Origin: Lactobacillus sp.
GTDB taxonomy: Bacteria > Bacillota > Bacilli > Lactobacillales > Lactobacillaceae
Reading direction: 5' to 3'
DNA length: 64,000 nucleotides
Assembly: GCA_022484695.1 (NCBI GenBank)
Contig: JAKVKU010000003.1
Span: forward strand, 62,001-126,000
In this document: piece by piece, positions 9,478 through 19,578 of the stretch
Position numbering within the stretch: position 1 is the stretch's first letter
Layout of the letters: every line of letters begins with the position of its first letter
Notes under the pieces: model-generated
The model's input: only the letters and a program-made list of their open reading frames with translations
The model's database searches: none
What the model was told of the DNA's origin: nothing
Position numbers and translations under genes: made by a program

Positions 9478-9906
9478 CTAATCAAAAAGTTGGGCGTAGT
9501 CACCATAACCAGCTGCTTTTAGCTGATCTTTGGGAATAAACTTTAACGCCGCGGAATTAATACAATAACGCAACCCGCCCTGATCAATGGGCCCATCTGA
9601 AAAGACATGGCCTAAATGGGATTGGGCTTTGGGGCTCTTCACCTCAGTCCGCTCCACAAATAAGGAGCGGTCTCTTTTTTCTTGTAATTTAACAATAGGC
9701 TTGCTAAACGCAGGCCAACCACAACCAGCATCAAATTTATCCTTAGATGAAAATAATGGTTCGCCACTGACAACATCAACATAAATACCAGATTCAAAGA
9801 AATTATCATATTCGCCTGTAAAGGGCTGTTCCGTGGCTGCCTGTTGGGTCACCGCGTATTGTTCCGGTGTTAGCTTATTTTTTAGCTCAATATCTTTGTC
9901 GGTCAT
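9478..9906 (-). CDS. msrB: Peptide methionine (R)-S-oxide reductase MsrB
   Basis: Reduces the R-epimer of methionine sulfoxide. The active-site block [11 protein letters not shown] holds the catalytic cysteine and [13 protein letters not shown] holds the probable recycling cysteine. The 142 residues are full length. The two CxxC pairs that bind structural zinc in many MsrB proteins are absent (the corresponding place reads SGEPLFSS), so this is the zinc-free type. GGAGG precedes the ATG by 9 bases; a TATAAT box lies about 30 bases upstream of the start. Confidence 0.96.
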   Translation of the reverse strand: MTDKDIELKNKLTPEQYAVTQQAATEQPFTGEYDNFFESGIYVDVVSGEPLFSSKDKFDAGCGWPAFSKPIVKLQEKRDRSLFVERTEVKSPKAQSHLGHVFSDGPIDQGGLRYCINSAALKFIPKDQLKAAGYGDYAQLFD

Positions 9907-9989
9907 ATACCCACCTCCAAGTACGATTATACTTGGTTTGCCATCTAAAAAGAAGTGTTTTGCTCAATTCAGTTGGGTACAACTAAATC

Positions 9990-11765
9990 TTAATTTAAGG
10001 GTTTTTCAACTTCGATTCCCAATTCATCTAATTGAGTTGCGGCAACAGGCATTGGCGCGTTAGTCATTGGTTCAGTCGCCTTCGAATTCTTAGGAAAGGC
10101 AATGACATCACGAATGTTATCCCGACCAGACAATAACATGGCAAAACGATCCAGGCCGATTGCCAAGCCACCATGGGGTGGAAAACCGAAATCTAAGGCA
10201 TCTAACAAGAAACCGAATTGATCTTGGGCTTTTTCTAAGGTGAACCCTAAGGCCTTGAGCATCTTTTCTTGGACTTCGCGGGTATGGATACGAATGGAAC
10301 CGCCGCCTAGTTCATAACCATTTAAAACAATATCATAGCTTTGAGCATGGGCTTTATGAGGATCTTCCCCTTCATTTAAGTAGTGGACATCTGCTTCATT
10401 CGGCATGGTAAAGGGATGGTGGGCTGCTTTCCAGCGATGGATACCTTCATCATATTCAAATAATGGCCAGTCTACGACCCAAAGGAAATTAAACTTGTTG
10501 GCGTCTATTAAGTCTAAATCATGGGCGAAAAAGGTTCTCAAGTAACCTAAACTATCGGCCACAACCTTTTTCGTATCAGCTACAAATAAAATCAAGTCGC
10601 CAGCTTTGGCCCCTAACGTGGCCAACAGTTCATCCTTTTGTGGTTTCAAGAATTTACCCACAGGGCCAGTGATATCGTCAGCCGTAACTTTAATAAAGGC
10701 TAAGCCCTTGGCGCCGAAACGTTTGATGTGTTCTTGTTGGGCTTCAATGGCCTTCCGAGAGTAATTATCAGCCGCACCACTGACCACAATGGCCTTGACT
10801 TGACCACCATTGGCAATAGCTTCATGGAAGACTTTAAAGTCACTATCTTTAAAGAAATCAGACAAGTCTTGTAATTCCATCCCAAAACGGGTATCGGGTT
10901 TGTCAGAGCCAAAGCGTGCCATGGCATCGTTCCAGGTGATCCGTGGGAATGGCAATTGAACATCAATGCCCTTTTCGTCTTTCATGATTTCTTTGATCAA
11001 ACCTTCAGTTAAGTCTTGAATCTCTTCGGCCGTGAGGAAACTAGTTTCCATATCAATTTGCGTAAATTCAGGTTGTCGATCACCGCGTAAATCTTCGTCC
11101 CGGAAACAGCGGGCCAATTGATAGTAACGGTCAAAGCCAGCCCCCATCAACAACTGTTTGAATAATTGTGGTGACTGAGGCAAAGCAAAGAAACTGCCAG
11201 GATAAACCCGTGAAGGTACCAAATAATCCCGGGCCCCTTCTGGTGTGGACTTACCTAAATCGGGTGTTTCGATTTCAATGAAGCCTTCCCGATCAAAGAA
11301 ATGATGCACGGATTGCATGATTTGTGCCCGGGTGCGAATGGCCTTCATCATTTCTGGCCGGCGCAAATCTAAATAACGATACTTTAATTTCAGATCTTCG
11401 GCAGCAGACACGCCATCTTCAATGTAAAAAGGTGGTGTCTTCGCTTTATTTAATAATTCAATACTGCTGATTTCGACTTCCACTTTACCCGTCTTCATTT
11501 TAGGATTGATGGCATCATCAGCCCGGGCGACAACTTTGCCGTGAATACTGATGACGTATTCTGCCCGCAGTGTTTCCGCAACTTTTAGAGCCTCTGGTGA
11601 AAATTCTTGGCTAAAGACTAATTGCAAAATACCTTCTCTGTCCCGTAAATCAATGAAAATTAAATTGCCCAAATCCCGGCGTTTTTGAACCCAGCCAGCT
11701 AAGTTGACCTCTTGGCCCACGTATGTTTCATCAATTAAACCTGCGTAGTTTGTGCGTTTTTCCAA
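9990..11765 (-). CDS. aspS: Aspartyl-tRNA synthetase
   Basis: Class II synthetase charging tRNA-Asp. It has the N-terminal anticodon-binding OB fold ([22 protein letters not shown]), the motif 2 region [19 protein letters not shown], the bacterial GAD insertion and the motif 3 [16 protein letters not shown]. At 591 residues it is the normal bacterial length. The start is TTG, read from GAGGGGAAATAACT upstream. It follows hisS by 2 bases, and both are controlled by the T-box upstream of hisS. Confidence 0.97.
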   Translation of the reverse strand: MEKRTNYAGLIDETYVGQEVNLAGWVQKRRDLGNLIFIDLRDREGILQLVFSQEFSPEALKVAETLRAEYVISIHGKVVARADDAINPKMKTGKVEVEISSIELLNKAKTPPFYIEDGVSAAEDLKLKYRYLDLRRPEMMKAIRTRAQIMQSVHHFFDREGFIEIETPDLGKSTPEGARDYLVPSRVYPGSFFALPQSPQLFKQLLMGAGFDRYYQLARCFRDEDLRGDRQPEFTQIDMETSFLTAEEIQDLTEGLIKEIMKDEKGIDVQLPFPRITWNDAMARFGSDKPDTRFGMELQDLSDFFKDSDFKVFHEAIANGGQVKAIVVSGAADNYSRKAIEAQQEHIKRFGAKGLAFIKVTADDITGPVGKFLKPQKDELLATLGAKAGDLILFVADTKKVVADSLGYLRTFFAHDLDLIDANKFNFLWVVDWPLFEYDEGIHRWKAAHHPFTMPNEADVHYLNEGEDPHKAHAQSYDIVLNGYELGGGSIRIHTREVQEKMLKALGFTLEKAQDQFGFLLDALDFGFPPHGGLAIGLDRFAMLLSGRDNIRDVIAFPKNSKATEPMTNAPMPVAATQLDELGIEVEKPLN

Positions 11766-11767
11766 AG

Positions 11768-13066
11768 TTATTTCCCCTCGCTATTTCTAAAGTCTGTATA
11801 TATTTTCTGAAAATCGTGTTGTAAAGTTGCAACTGGCAAAGTTTTTTGGATGCCCGTTGCCATATCTTTGACTTGGGCGGTGTCATCTTTGATTTCATCT
11901 TCACCAATTGTGATCACCACAGCAGCTTGATTACGATCAGCTGACTTAAATTGAGCCTTTGGTTTACGATCCAGGTAATCCCGGTCGGCTGAAAAGCCTT
12001 GTTGCCGAATAGCTTGGACCATCTTCAAAGTTGCCTCTGAAGCACCTGCACCAATACCCACCACATAAACCGCCAATTGATCGACTAATTGTGCCGTGAT
12101 CTGTTCATTAAGCAACAATAATAGCCGTTCAAGTCCACAGCCAAAACCAAAACCAGAAACTTCAGGACCACCTAGTTCATGAACCAAGCCGTCATAACGG
12201 CCCCCAGCAATCACGGTCATTTCCTTATCCCCAAAGGCAGGGGATGTGGTCATGATTTCAAAAATAGTATGATTATAATAATCCAAGCCGCGAACCATGG
12301 TTGGATCGATCACATAATCGATATTCAAAGCACCTAATAGCTGTTTCACTTCATCGAAGTGGGCTTTGGCACTGTCTGTTAAATAGTCCAAAATCGAGGG
12401 GGCATCCTTAACAATAGCTTGATCTTTTTTATCTTTGCTATCCAGGACTCGTAATGGATTTTTTTCTAGTCTAACTTTAGAGTCTTCACTCAATTCATCA
12501 AAATGGGGCTTCAAATAATTAACGAGCGCTTCATGATAAGCTTGGCGACTCTCTGGATCGCCCAACGTATTTAGAGCTAACTTTAAATGGCCGATTTTGA
12601 ATGCTTGTAACAAATTTAAGGCCATGGCAATAACTTCCACATCTAGTGCTGGACTTTCAGAGCCAAATGCTTCAACCCCGATTTGATGAAATTCCCGTTG
12701 CCGGCCAGATTGTGGGCGCTCATAACGAAACATTGGGCCCATGTAATAAACCTTATAAGGCTTATTAAATTCAGGACCATATAATTTGTTTTCCACATAG
12801 GCGCGCACGACGCCAGCAGTTCCCTCTGGTCGCAGGGCTAAGTGGCGCCCACCTTTATCTTCGAAATCATACATTTCTTTGGTGACAATATCAGAAGTTT
12901 CCCCAGAACTACGGGAAAACACTTCATAGGATTCAAACATTGGTGTACGAATTTCGGCGAAGCGATAGGCCTCAAAAATTTGACGGGCAGTGGCTTCCAC
13001 ATACTGCCATTTAACGGATTCACCGGGTAAAATATCTGCAGTACCCTTTGGACGTTGATACTTCAA
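11768..13066 (-). CDS. hisS: Histidyl-tRNA synthetase
   Basis: Class II synthetase charging tRNA-His. Signatures are [10 protein letters not shown] at the start, [19 protein letters not shown] (motif 2), and [12 protein letters not shown] and [16 protein letters not shown] (motif 3). The 432 residues are normal. The start is TTG, with AAGGCAG upstream. It is the first gene of the hisS-aspS operon and is separated by about 75 bases from the T-box terminator. Confidence 0.97.
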   Translation of the reverse strand: MKYQRPKGTADILPGESVKWQYVEATARQIFEAYRFAEIRTPMFESYEVFSRSSGETSDIVTKEMYDFEDKGGRHLALRPEGTAGVVRAYVENKLYGPEFNKPYKVYYMGPMFRYERPQSGRQREFHQIGVEAFGSESPALDVEVIAMALNLLQAFKIGHLKLALNTLGDPESRQAYHEALVNYLKPHFDELSEDSKVRLEKNPLRVLDSKDKKDQAIVKDAPSILDYLTDSAKAHFDEVKQLLGALNIDYVIDPTMVRGLDYYNHTIFEIMTTSPAFGDKEMTVIAGGRYDGLVHELGGPEVSGFGFGCGLERLLLLLNEQITAQLVDQLAVYVVGIGAGASEATLKMVQAIRQQGFSADRDYLDRKPKAQFKSADRNQAAVVITIGEDEIKDDTAQVKDMATGIQKTLPVATLQHDFQKIYTDFRNSEGK

Positions 13067-13146
13067 ATGAACTGCCTTCTTTCTAGAATTTAAGGAATTG
13101 ACGTGATATTAACGAACAACTAATTGAGATGTTCCTAAAAATATAT

Positions 13147-13330
13147 AAAAAGCGCCCCTGTTTTTTAACAAGGGCGCTTGCGCACGGTACCACCTAGTTG
13201 ATCACTAACATTGATAACGTTGCCTGGGCAACGGGACAAGCCAAGCTTCAGAAGTGTCAGCAATAACTATGTTACCTTTCAGCAGATGGTAACCTCTCTT
13301 TTTTTAGTTATAATAAGGCTTCGTCAATAG
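13147..13330 (-). promoter_or_regulatory. T-box riboswitch leader of hisS-aspS
   Basis: The conserved AGGTGGTACCGTGCG core occupies 13195-13181 on the minus strand. The terminator is GCGCCC...GGGGCGC followed by TTTTT, at 13178-13147. Upstream in the stem I region the sequence GACAC (13258-13254) contains both GAC (Asp) and CAC (His) in overlapping frames, in the place where a specifier could be. The leader thus fits the downstream pair of synthetases. A TATAAC box (about 13313-13308) would start transcription just before the leader. Specifier choice is my inference; a folded stem I is needed to confirm it. Confidence 0.92.
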
Positions 13331-13471
13331 CTTAAATTAATATTTATATCTCTATGAGATTACAACAGTTTGCGGCTTGAAGTCAATAACTACTGAAAAA
13401 CTTTTAAGATTTTTATGCGTTTCACTAAAAAATCCCCCTTTATCAGTTTTTTTTGCTATTCTAGAATTAAC

Positions 13472-13477
13472 TATAAT
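13472..13477 (+). promoter_or_regulatory. TATAAT box upstream of the amidase gene
   Basis: A perfect TATAAT hexamer lies 14-19 bases before the first candidate ATG of the amidase. I see no good -35 at the expected distance. If used, the transcript would begin only a few bases ahead of the start codon. Confidence 0.4.
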
Positions 13478-13490
13478 TAAAACTTCGGGA

Positions 13491-14813
13491 ATGATGACTG
13501 TGAATGTTAATCGCCACTTTTTAAAAAAATATTTTAATATGTTGTTGATTGCTGTGGCGTTGATTTTTGCAAGTAGCGCCGCAGTTGTTTTGGCGGATCA
13601 AAATAAGATCGAAGTCAAAGCCAGTGTCGTCAACGTCCGAACCGGACCGGGATTAGCCTATGACGTTTTAGATAAAGTTAAATCCGGCACCCAATTAGAT
13701 ATTATGGGTGAAAAAAATGGCTGGTACCAGGTTCGTTTAAACATGGATAAAATCGGCTGGGTCGCCAGCTGGTTGGTGGATAACACCGAGATTGGCCTCA
13801 ATACAAGTCATCAAGTTGCAAAATTAAATACCTCTAACGTCCCTATCTACCAGCAGGCTGATGCCAATTCCACGGTTTTAGAGACTGGCAGCGTGAATGC
13901 CTCGGTGACGGTACTCTATACAACCAACGGCTGGACCCAGATCAAATATAACCAAAACGTGGGCTGGGTGAAGAGCACCCAACTTAATATCAGCAGTGCC
14001 AGTTCAACCCAGGCCCAAAGTGATGCCAGTACCAGTGACAGTGGTCAAACGGTTACCATGTTGACCACCAAGCAAGATAATACCAAATTGCGCAGCACCC
14101 CCAACGCCAATGGCACCATCGTCACTGTACTTTCAAATGACACACCATTAACCTACATTAAAACCTCGGGCCAATGGTATCAGGCCAAAACTTCCACGGG
14201 TCAAACCGGTTATGTGGCCAATTGGGTGGTGACTAAGCGCGACGTAAACACTGCGCCCATCGTCAAGCCCACGAATTTGTCCAAGGCAACAATCGTCTTA
14301 GATCCTGGTCATGGTGGCTCAGATTCCGGGGCTGTTTCCACCAGCGGTAAATTTGAAAAGACCTATACCCTAAAAGTCGTCGAAATGGTGGCAGCTAAAT
14401 TACGGGAAGCTGGGGCTAATGTGGTCTTGACCCGTAGTACAGATACCACGGTTGATTTAGCCAAACGGCCAAAAATTGCCAATAGCATTAATGCCGATGC
14501 CTTCGTAAGTTTCCACTTCGACTCCACCCAAACCAACAACGATGCCTCTGGTATTACCACTTATTACTACAATACGAAAAAAGATAGCGCACTGGCAAAA
14601 ACCATGTCGCAAAACTTAAGCCGACTACCATTGCCCAATAAGGGCACCATGTATGGCAACTTCCAAGTATTGCGTGACAATGATCGCCCGGCAATATTGA
14701 TGGAATTAGGTTATATCAATACTGCTAAAGATTTCAAGGCAATATCTTCAGAGCAATATCAAGAAGCCGTTGCTGAGGCAGTTTATAAGGGCTTAAATCA
14801 ATATTTTCAATAA
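13491..14813 (+). CDS. Secreted N-acetylmuramoyl-L-alanine amidase with three SH3 domains
   Basis: Cell-wall hydrolase that cuts the bond between muramic acid and L-alanine. After a basic start and one hydrophobic segment (MLLIAVALIFASSAAVVLA, a signal peptide or anchor) come three SH3b domains at about residues 40-97, 108-165 and 180-240, each with the R/W-rich pattern (VNVRTGPGLAYD, GWVASWLVDN). The Amidase_3 domain fills the rest: DPGHGG (zinc His), GKFEKTYTL (zinc Glu), FHFDS (zinc His) and LMELGYIN (catalytic Glu). The frame is open further upstream, but no ribosome binding site supports earlier starts. Candidates are ATG at 13491 or 13494 or GTG at 13500, the last preceded by GGGA. It is divergent from hisS and ends in a strong terminator. 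Confidence 0.9.
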   Translation: MMTVNVNRHFLKKYFNMLLIAVALIFASSAAVVLADQNKIEVKASVVNVRTGPGLAYDVLDKVKSGTQLDIMGEKNGWYQVRLNMDKIGWVASWLVDNTEIGLNTSHQVAKLNTSNVPIYQQADANSTVLETGSVNASVTVLYTTNGWTQIKYNQNVGWVKSTQLNISSASSTQAQSDASTSDSGQTVTMLTTKQDNTKLRSTPNANGTIVTVLSNDTPLTYIKTSGQWYQAKTSTGQTGYVANWVVTKRDVNTAPIVKPTNLSKATIVLDPGHGGSDSGAVSTSGKFEKTYTLKVVEMVAAKLREAGANVVLTRSTDTTVDLAKRPKIANSINADAFVSFHFDSTQTNNDASGITTYYYNTKKDSALAKTMSQNLSRLPLPNKGTMYGNFQVLRDNDRPAILMELGYINTAKDFKAISSEQYQEAVAEAVYKGLNQYFQ

Positions 14814-14814
14814 A

Positions 14815-14866
14815 TAAACCTAAAAATCAGTTCAGACATGATTGTCTGAACTGATTTTTAGGTTAA
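14815..14866. terminator. Bidirectional terminator between the amidase and the HAD phosphatase
   Basis: A long perfect stem, AACCTAAAAATCAGTTCAGACA and its complement, with a TGAT loop. The AAAAA/TTTTT tracts lie within the stem ends, so it can stop transcription from both convergent genes. It overlaps the HAD stop codon. Confidence 0.85.
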
Positions 14867-15489
14867 ACAAAAACATTTTGAATCTGACTTAAATTACTCA
14901 CAACCATATCCGCACCCGCATCATCATGAAATTGGTCCACATCAAAATAAATGGTATGGATATTGGCATTTTTACCAGCATTGACATCCAAAGCCCGATC
15001 TCCAATCATGACGGTTTTGTCCGGATCTAATTGGTAGGACTGGATGATATGCTTTAGGGCACTGGGATCTGGCTTACGGGGAAAATCATCACTAGCCGTC
15101 ACGGCACCGGTAAAAACATCCTTTAACCCGTGTTGGGCTAAATAATCAAAAACATGCTTGTCCCGATGGGTATACAAAAAGTTTTGTTTGCCCAAGGTCT
15201 GAACCTGTTTTAACACAGCAACAGTCCCGGGATATGGCAATGGGTCTTGTTGATTCACCCGCTCAATTTCATGATAGCGGTCTAAAATCGCCTGGCCAGA
15301 TAACCCATAAACTTTACCCACATATTCGGTGGCAAAACCCACAGATTGTTTTTTAATCAAGCGATAAAGTTCATCTTTTTTAAAAGTTAAGTTATATTCT
15401 GAAAATGTTTGCAACAGAGATTTTAAAATATTGTGATACGTATCAAATAACGTACCATCAAAATCCCAAATAAAATTATCTAATTCCAT
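14863..15489 (-). CDS. HAD-superfamily hydrolase (phosphoglycolate phosphatase-like)
   Basis: Haloacid dehalogenase-type phosphatase of subfamily IA. Motif I is FIWDFDGTLFDT at the N terminus with the nucleophile Asp, motif II is FLYTHRD, and motif III/IV comprises KPDPSALKHI and VMIGDRALDVNAGKNA. The ATG at 15489 is preferred because AGGAGCGTTT precedes it; an in-frame TTG 15 bases upstream lies inside that site. About 208 residues. The substrate is unknown; sugar phosphates or nucleotides are likely for the family. Confidence 0.9.
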   Translation of the reverse strand: MELDNFIWDFDGTLFDTYHNILKSLLQTFSEYNLTFKKDELYRLIKKQSVGFATEYVGKVYGLSGQAILDRYHEIERVNQQDPLPYPGTVAVLKQVQTLGKQNFLYTHRDKHVFDYLAQHGLKDVFTGAVTASDDFPRKPDPSALKHIIQSYQLDPDKTVMIGDRALDVNAGKNANIHTIYFDVDQFHDDAGADMVVSNLSQIQNVFV

Positions 15490-15513
15490 AAACGCTCCTA
15501 ACAAAAAACTGAC

Positions 15514-15960
15514 TTATTTGTGGTCGGTATCAAATACAATTGTCACCGGGCCATCGTTTACTAATGACACTTGCATATCAGCCCCAAAAACACCTTCAGC
15601 AACTTCTAAACCGGCATGACGCAATGCTGTGTTGAAAGCATGATAAATCGGCTCAGAAATTTCTGGTTTGGCCGCCTGGGTATAACTAGGCCGATTCCCC
15701 TTTTTAGTATCCGCATAAAGGGTAAACTGGGAAATAGACAATACTTGGCCATTTACCTGACTGATGGGCAAATTCATTTTGCCCTCATCATCGGTAAATA
15801 CCCGTAAATTGGCGATTTTATGAACCAAATAATCAATTTCTGTCTGGGTATCATTAGCTTGAATACCCACCAATAGCACAAATCCTTGGGAAATTGCGCC
15901 AACCACTTGCTTGTCAATTTCAACTTGTGCTTGTGCGACGCGTTGTAGTACGATGCGCAT
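15514..15960 (-). CDS. dtd: D-aminoacyl-tRNA deacylase
   Basis: Removes D-amino acids (and mischarged glycine) from tRNA. The 148 residues begin [16 protein letters not shown], carry the conserved [20 protein letters not shown] block and the C-terminal NDGPVTI motif that guards the chiral pocket. GGAGG precedes the ATG. It lies 14 bases after relA, the usual pairing in Firmicutes. Confidence 0.97.
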   Translation of the reverse strand: MRIVLQRVAQAQVEIDKQVVGAISQGFVLLVGIQANDTQTEIDYLVHKIANLRVFTDDEGKMNLPISQVNGQVLSISQFTLYADTKKGNRPSYTQAAKPEISEPIYHAFNTALRHAGLEVAEGVFGADMQVSLVNDGPVTIVFDTDHK

Positions 15961-15974
15961 GAAATCCTCCTAAA

Positions 15975-18239
15975 TTAACCTTGTGCCCGTTTGACCTCAT
16001 AAATATCGGGAATATTCTTCACACTATCAATTAACCGCTCCAAATGGGCCGCATTGTTAACGCCTACGGTCACGTGAATGTCAGCCATTTTATTGTGATC
16101 GACCCGGCCATTGATATTATTTAAGTTCTTGGTTTGGGCATTTAAAGTTTGTAATACCTCGTTTAATAAACCATTACGATTGTAACCATAAATTTCTAAA
16201 TTCGTATCATAAGCTTGGGCCGGGCTTTCATTACTCCAGGTCACATCGATCAAACGCCCGGGAATTGATTTGGCGTTTTGAATATTTGGACAATCACTGC
16301 GATGAATGGTCACACCCCGGCCTTTGGTGACATAACCGACGATTTTATCCCCTGGCACAGGATTACAACATTTGGCCAAATGAACCAACAAATTGTCAAC
16401 GCCTTGGATAATAATATCATCATCGTTATTGTTGGCATTTTTATTGGTATTTTTGTTGCTACCAGTATTTGGTTGTTTCTCAGTGGTACTTGTTTTAGCT
16501 GGCGCTGTACCATGTTGGGCCTGTTCAAAAATTTCTTTTTCCCGGTCTTTTTGGGCCTGTTCTTCTTTTTCTTTACGGGTTTTTTCCGTTAACCGGTTGG
16601 CCACGATCAATGGCGAAATTTCACCATAGCCAATGGCTGACAGTAATTCATTTTCACTGCCAAAATTAAAGCGCTCCAAAACTTGGCTCATGGCTTCGCG
16701 GGACATGTAATTCTTCGGCACAAATCCTTTGTCATTAAGGGACTTCTCAAGCATTTCCCGACCCTTTTCAGCATTGACTTCTTTATCGGCCAATTTAAAG
16801 TAACGCCGGATCTTATTACGGGCCCGACTAGTATGCACTAAAGAAATCCAATCCCGACTTGGCGATGCATTTGATGCCGTCAGCATCTCCACAATGTCCC
16901 CATTCTTCAGTTGGTAATTCAAAGGCACAATTTTACTGTTCACCTTGGCCCCAACGGTATGATTCCCAACTTCTGTATGAACCATATAAGCGAAATCTAA
17001 GGGAATAGAACCCTTAGGTAATTCATAAACATCCCCATCTGGGGTAAACACGTAGACCCGATCTGAGAAAATGTCCCCTTTAACGCTTTCCATAAAGTCA
17101 GCAGCATCATTGGAGTCATTTTGAATCTCCAGAATTTCTCTAAAAATATCTAGCTTTTGACCGGAGGCATCTAGATTAACTTCATCCTTGATGCCCTCTT
17201 TATAAGCCCAATGGGCAGCAACCCCATATTCAGCCACATGATGCATCTGTTCCGTGCGAATTTGCACTTCTAAGGGTTTGCCCTGGGGACCAATCACAGT
17301 GGTGTGCAAAGACTGATAGCCATTTGCTTTAGGCATGGCAATATAGTCTTTAAACCGACCGGGCATTGGTTTCCATTTCGTATGAATGGCACCCAAAACC
17401 GCATAACAATCTTTAATAGAATCCACGATTACCCGAATGGCCAATAAATCGTACAATTCATCAAACTGCTTGTGCTGATCGCGCATTTTTTTATAGATTG
17501 AATAAATGTGTTTAGGACGACCATAGATCTCGTATTTCATGTTCAAATCAGCAATGGCTTTTTTGATATCCCCAATGGCCAATTGAATATATTGCTCCCG
17601 CTCTGTTCGCTTCGAAGCCATCAGATGAACGATGCGATAATATTGTTGGGGATTCAAATACCGTAAGGAAATATCTTCTAGTTCCCATTTAATGCGGCTG
17701 ATCCCTAAGCGATCAGCCAAGGGCGCGTAAATCTCCAACGTTTCATTGGCAATACGCCGCTGTTTATCAGGCCGCAAATGTTGTAACGTGCGCATATTGT
17801 GCAAACGATCCGCCAGCTTAACCATAATAACGCGCAAATCCTTAGCCATGGCTAACAGCATTTTACGGTGATTTTCAGCTAATTGCTCCTGATGTGACTT
17901 ATATTTGATTTTACCCAGTTTCGTCACACCATCAACAATAACAGCCACATCATGGCCAAACAGTTCTTCAACATCGCCTAAGGTAATATTGGTATCTTCA
18001 ACAACATCATGTAAATAACCTGAAGCAACTGTTTCTGGATCCATTTTTAAATCTGCTAAGATCCCAGCCACTTGAATGGGGTGGATGATATAGGGCTCAC
18101 CAGATTGTCGTTTTTGATCTTGGTGCACATAAGCGGCAAAGTCATAAGCCTTCTTAACAAATTGCAAATGCGTTTCATTCATATATTGACTACATAATGC
18201 CATGACATCTTCTTGGGTAAGTTCTTTGTCTTCGGCCAT
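15975..18239 (-). CDS. relA: Bifunctional (p)ppGpp synthetase/hydrolase RelA/SpoT homolog
   Basis: Long RSH enzyme that makes and degrades the stringent-response nucleotide (p)ppGpp. The N-terminal HD hydrolase domain is intact (residues ~40-170, including GYLHDVVEDTNIT). It is followed by the synthetase domain with YSIYKKMRDQ, RVIV and PKANGYQSLHTT, the TGS domain (VFTPDGDVYELPKGSIPLDF) and a C-terminal ACT domain. At about residues 580-615 there is an unusual low-complexity linker rich in Asn, Thr and Lys before the conserved cysteine-containing HLAKCCNPVPGD region. The 754 residues are otherwise normal. It precedes dtd in the same transcript. Confidence 0.97.
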   Translation of the reverse strand: MAEDKELTQEDVMALCSQYMNETHLQFVKKAYDFAAYVHQDQKRQSGEPYIIHPIQVAGILADLKMDPETVASGYLHDVVEDTNITLGDVEELFGHDVAVIVDGVTKLGKIKYKSHQEQLAENHRKMLLAMAKDLRVIMVKLADRLHNMRTLQHLRPDKQRRIANETLEIYAPLADRLGISRIKWELEDISLRYLNPQQYYRIVHLMASKRTEREQYIQLAIGDIKKAIADLNMKYEIYGRPKHIYSIYKKMRDQHKQFDELYDLLAIRVIVDSIKDCYAVLGAIHTKWKPMPGRFKDYIAMPKANGYQSLHTTVIGPQGKPLEVQIRTEQMHHVAEYGVAAHWAYKEGIKDEVNLDASGQKLDIFREILEIQNDSNDAADFMESVKGDIFSDRVYVFTPDGDVYELPKGSIPLDFAYMVHTEVGNHTVGAKVNSKIVPLNYQLKNGDIVEMLTASNASPSRDWISLVHTSRARNKIRRYFKLADKEVNAEKGREMLEKSLNDKGFVPKNYMSREAMSQVLERFNFGSENELLSAIGYGEISPLIVANRLTEKTRKEKEEQAQKDREKEIFEQAQHGTAPAKTSTTEKQPNTGSNKNTNKNANNNDDDIIIQGVDNLLVHLAKCCNPVPGDKIVGYVTKGRGVTIHRSDCPNIQNAKSIPGRLIDVTWSNESPAQAYDTNLEIYGYNRNGLLNEVLQTLNAQTKNLNNINGRVDHNKMADIHVTVGVNNAAHLERLIDSVKNIPDIYEVKRAQG

Positions 18240-18409
18240 AGCGCTTCACTCCCTAAAAATACCTGCAAATCTGTCTGTTAAACCCTTCGCAGACACCCGA
18301 TTGATTGAATCTATTATTACTTAAATATAACAAAAAATCAATTTCCAGACATACCCCATACGGATAGCCCTCACACTTAAATACTGGTTCATTATAAAAA
18401 TCAGTTCGC

Positions 18410-18760
18410 TCACTTGGTCATTTTAGCCTGTTTGACCCAAAGCAAGCTGCAAGTTAAATAGCTTAAACACAAATATAAACCAGCTAAGTAATAAACATAA
18501 GGGTTATACCGAATTAGGGCAAATCCTAAGAAAATAACTGGAAAAATAAATAACGACCACCGTGAAAAATGATGCTTGGCAATATGATAACCATTCCAAA
18601 TAGCATAAATTGAATCGATTACTAAGAAAAGCCATAAAACTCGATTTGCAGCTGATATATGCAGTCCCGCACTAATTAAAGGCAAAATAACCGCCAGGAG
18701 AATTGCCATGAGTGTATAAAAGATCCAATGATTTTGAACTAATTTTCTTAATTTACGCAT
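18410..18760 (-). CDS. Small four-helix membrane protein, unknown function
   Basis: I do not recognise this 116-residue protein. It starts with a basic stretch (MRKLRKLVQNHW) and then has about four hydrophobic segments: FYTLMAILLAVILPLISAG, VLWLFLVIDSIYAIW, LFIFPVIFLGFAL and YYLAGLYLCLSYLTCSLLW, ending in a short basic tail. The ribosome binding site is weak. It stands alone between relA and rsmE with no clear terminator on either side, so its transcription unit is unclear. It is probably real, given its length and consistent membrane pattern. Confidence 0.6.
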   Translation of the reverse strand: MRKLRKLVQNHWIFYTLMAILLAVILPLISAGLHISAANRVLWLFLVIDSIYAIWNGYHIAKHHFSRWSLFIFPVIFLGFALIRYNPYVYYLAGLYLCLSYLTCSLLWVKQAKMTK

Positions 18761-18831
18761 TATTTAATCCATTCATTCCTAATATTTTTGATTAATAAAA
18801 TCCATATCATGCTTGATAAGGCTATGTCTCA

Positions 18832-19578
18832 TTATAATTCTAAAGCATAAGAAATTGCACTCAAAAAGTATAGTGGCGCTGTTTCCGTCCGTAGAATCCG
18901 TGGTCCTAAACCGGCGGCCTGATAGCCATTTTCAGTCAATAAATCAACTTCTGAGCGATCAATGCCGCCCTCAGGACCAAATAAACAAGCAAGGCTTGTA
19001 TTTGGCTGGCTAGTTTCAATGGCCCTTTTGAGCTGGGTGTGCTCCCCGGTTCTAGCTACTTCTTCATAGGCAAACAATTTGGTGTCAAATGGCAAAGTAA
19101 CCACCTTTTTTAAATCAGGTACAAACTGGATCCGAGGATAAATGTTGCGGTGGCTCTGTTCGCCAGCTTCTAGGGCAATTTGCTGCAGGCGTTGCAGTTT
19201 TTTATCAGCTTTCTTATAATCCCAACGGGTTACAGAACGCTTGGCAGCAAAAAAGATAATCTCACGGACGCCTAATTCAGTCGCTTTTTGAACGATCCAT
19301 TCCGCTTTCTCCCGTTTAGGCAGGCCACAAATAATGACTGGGCGCAGCGGTAATTCAGTTTGGCGCTTTAAGGCCTGCAAAATAGTGACCTCGATTGTTG
19401 TCGATTTCGGCGCAACCTGACTAAGTTCGCCAAGAAAAGCTTGGCCATCTGTAACGAGTTCAAATTTTGCCCCAGGTAACATGCGCATGACTTTAGTCAC
19501 ATGATGAACAATGCGTTGGGCTTGGATCGACACGGTTGTACCCACTGTTAAAGGCATATTTGTAAAATATTGTTGCAT
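18832..19578 (-). CDS. rsmE: 16S rRNA (uracil-1498-N3)-methyltransferase RsmE
   Basis: SPOUT-class methyltransferase that modifies U1498 of 16S rRNA. The 248 residues contain the N-terminal PUA-like part (HHVTKVMRMLPGAKFEL) and the knotted C-terminal domain with CLFGPEGGIDRSEV and LGPRILRTETAPLYFLS, which form the SAM-binding knot. Its ATG overlaps the prmA stop (TAATG), indicating coupled translation with prmA, a common Gram-positive pairing. Confidence 0.96.
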   Translation of the reverse strand: MQQYFTNMPLTVGTTVSIQAQRIVHHVTKVMRMLPGAKFELVTDGQAFLGELSQVAPKSTTIEVTILQALKRQTELPLRPVIICGLPKREKAEWIVQKATELGVREIIFFAAKRSVTRWDYKKADKKLQRLQQIALEAGEQSHRNIYPRIQFVPDLKKVVTLPFDTKLFAYEEVARTGEHTQLKRAIETSQPNTSLACLFGPEGGIDRSEVDLLTENGYQAAGLGPRILRTETAPLYFLSAISYALEL

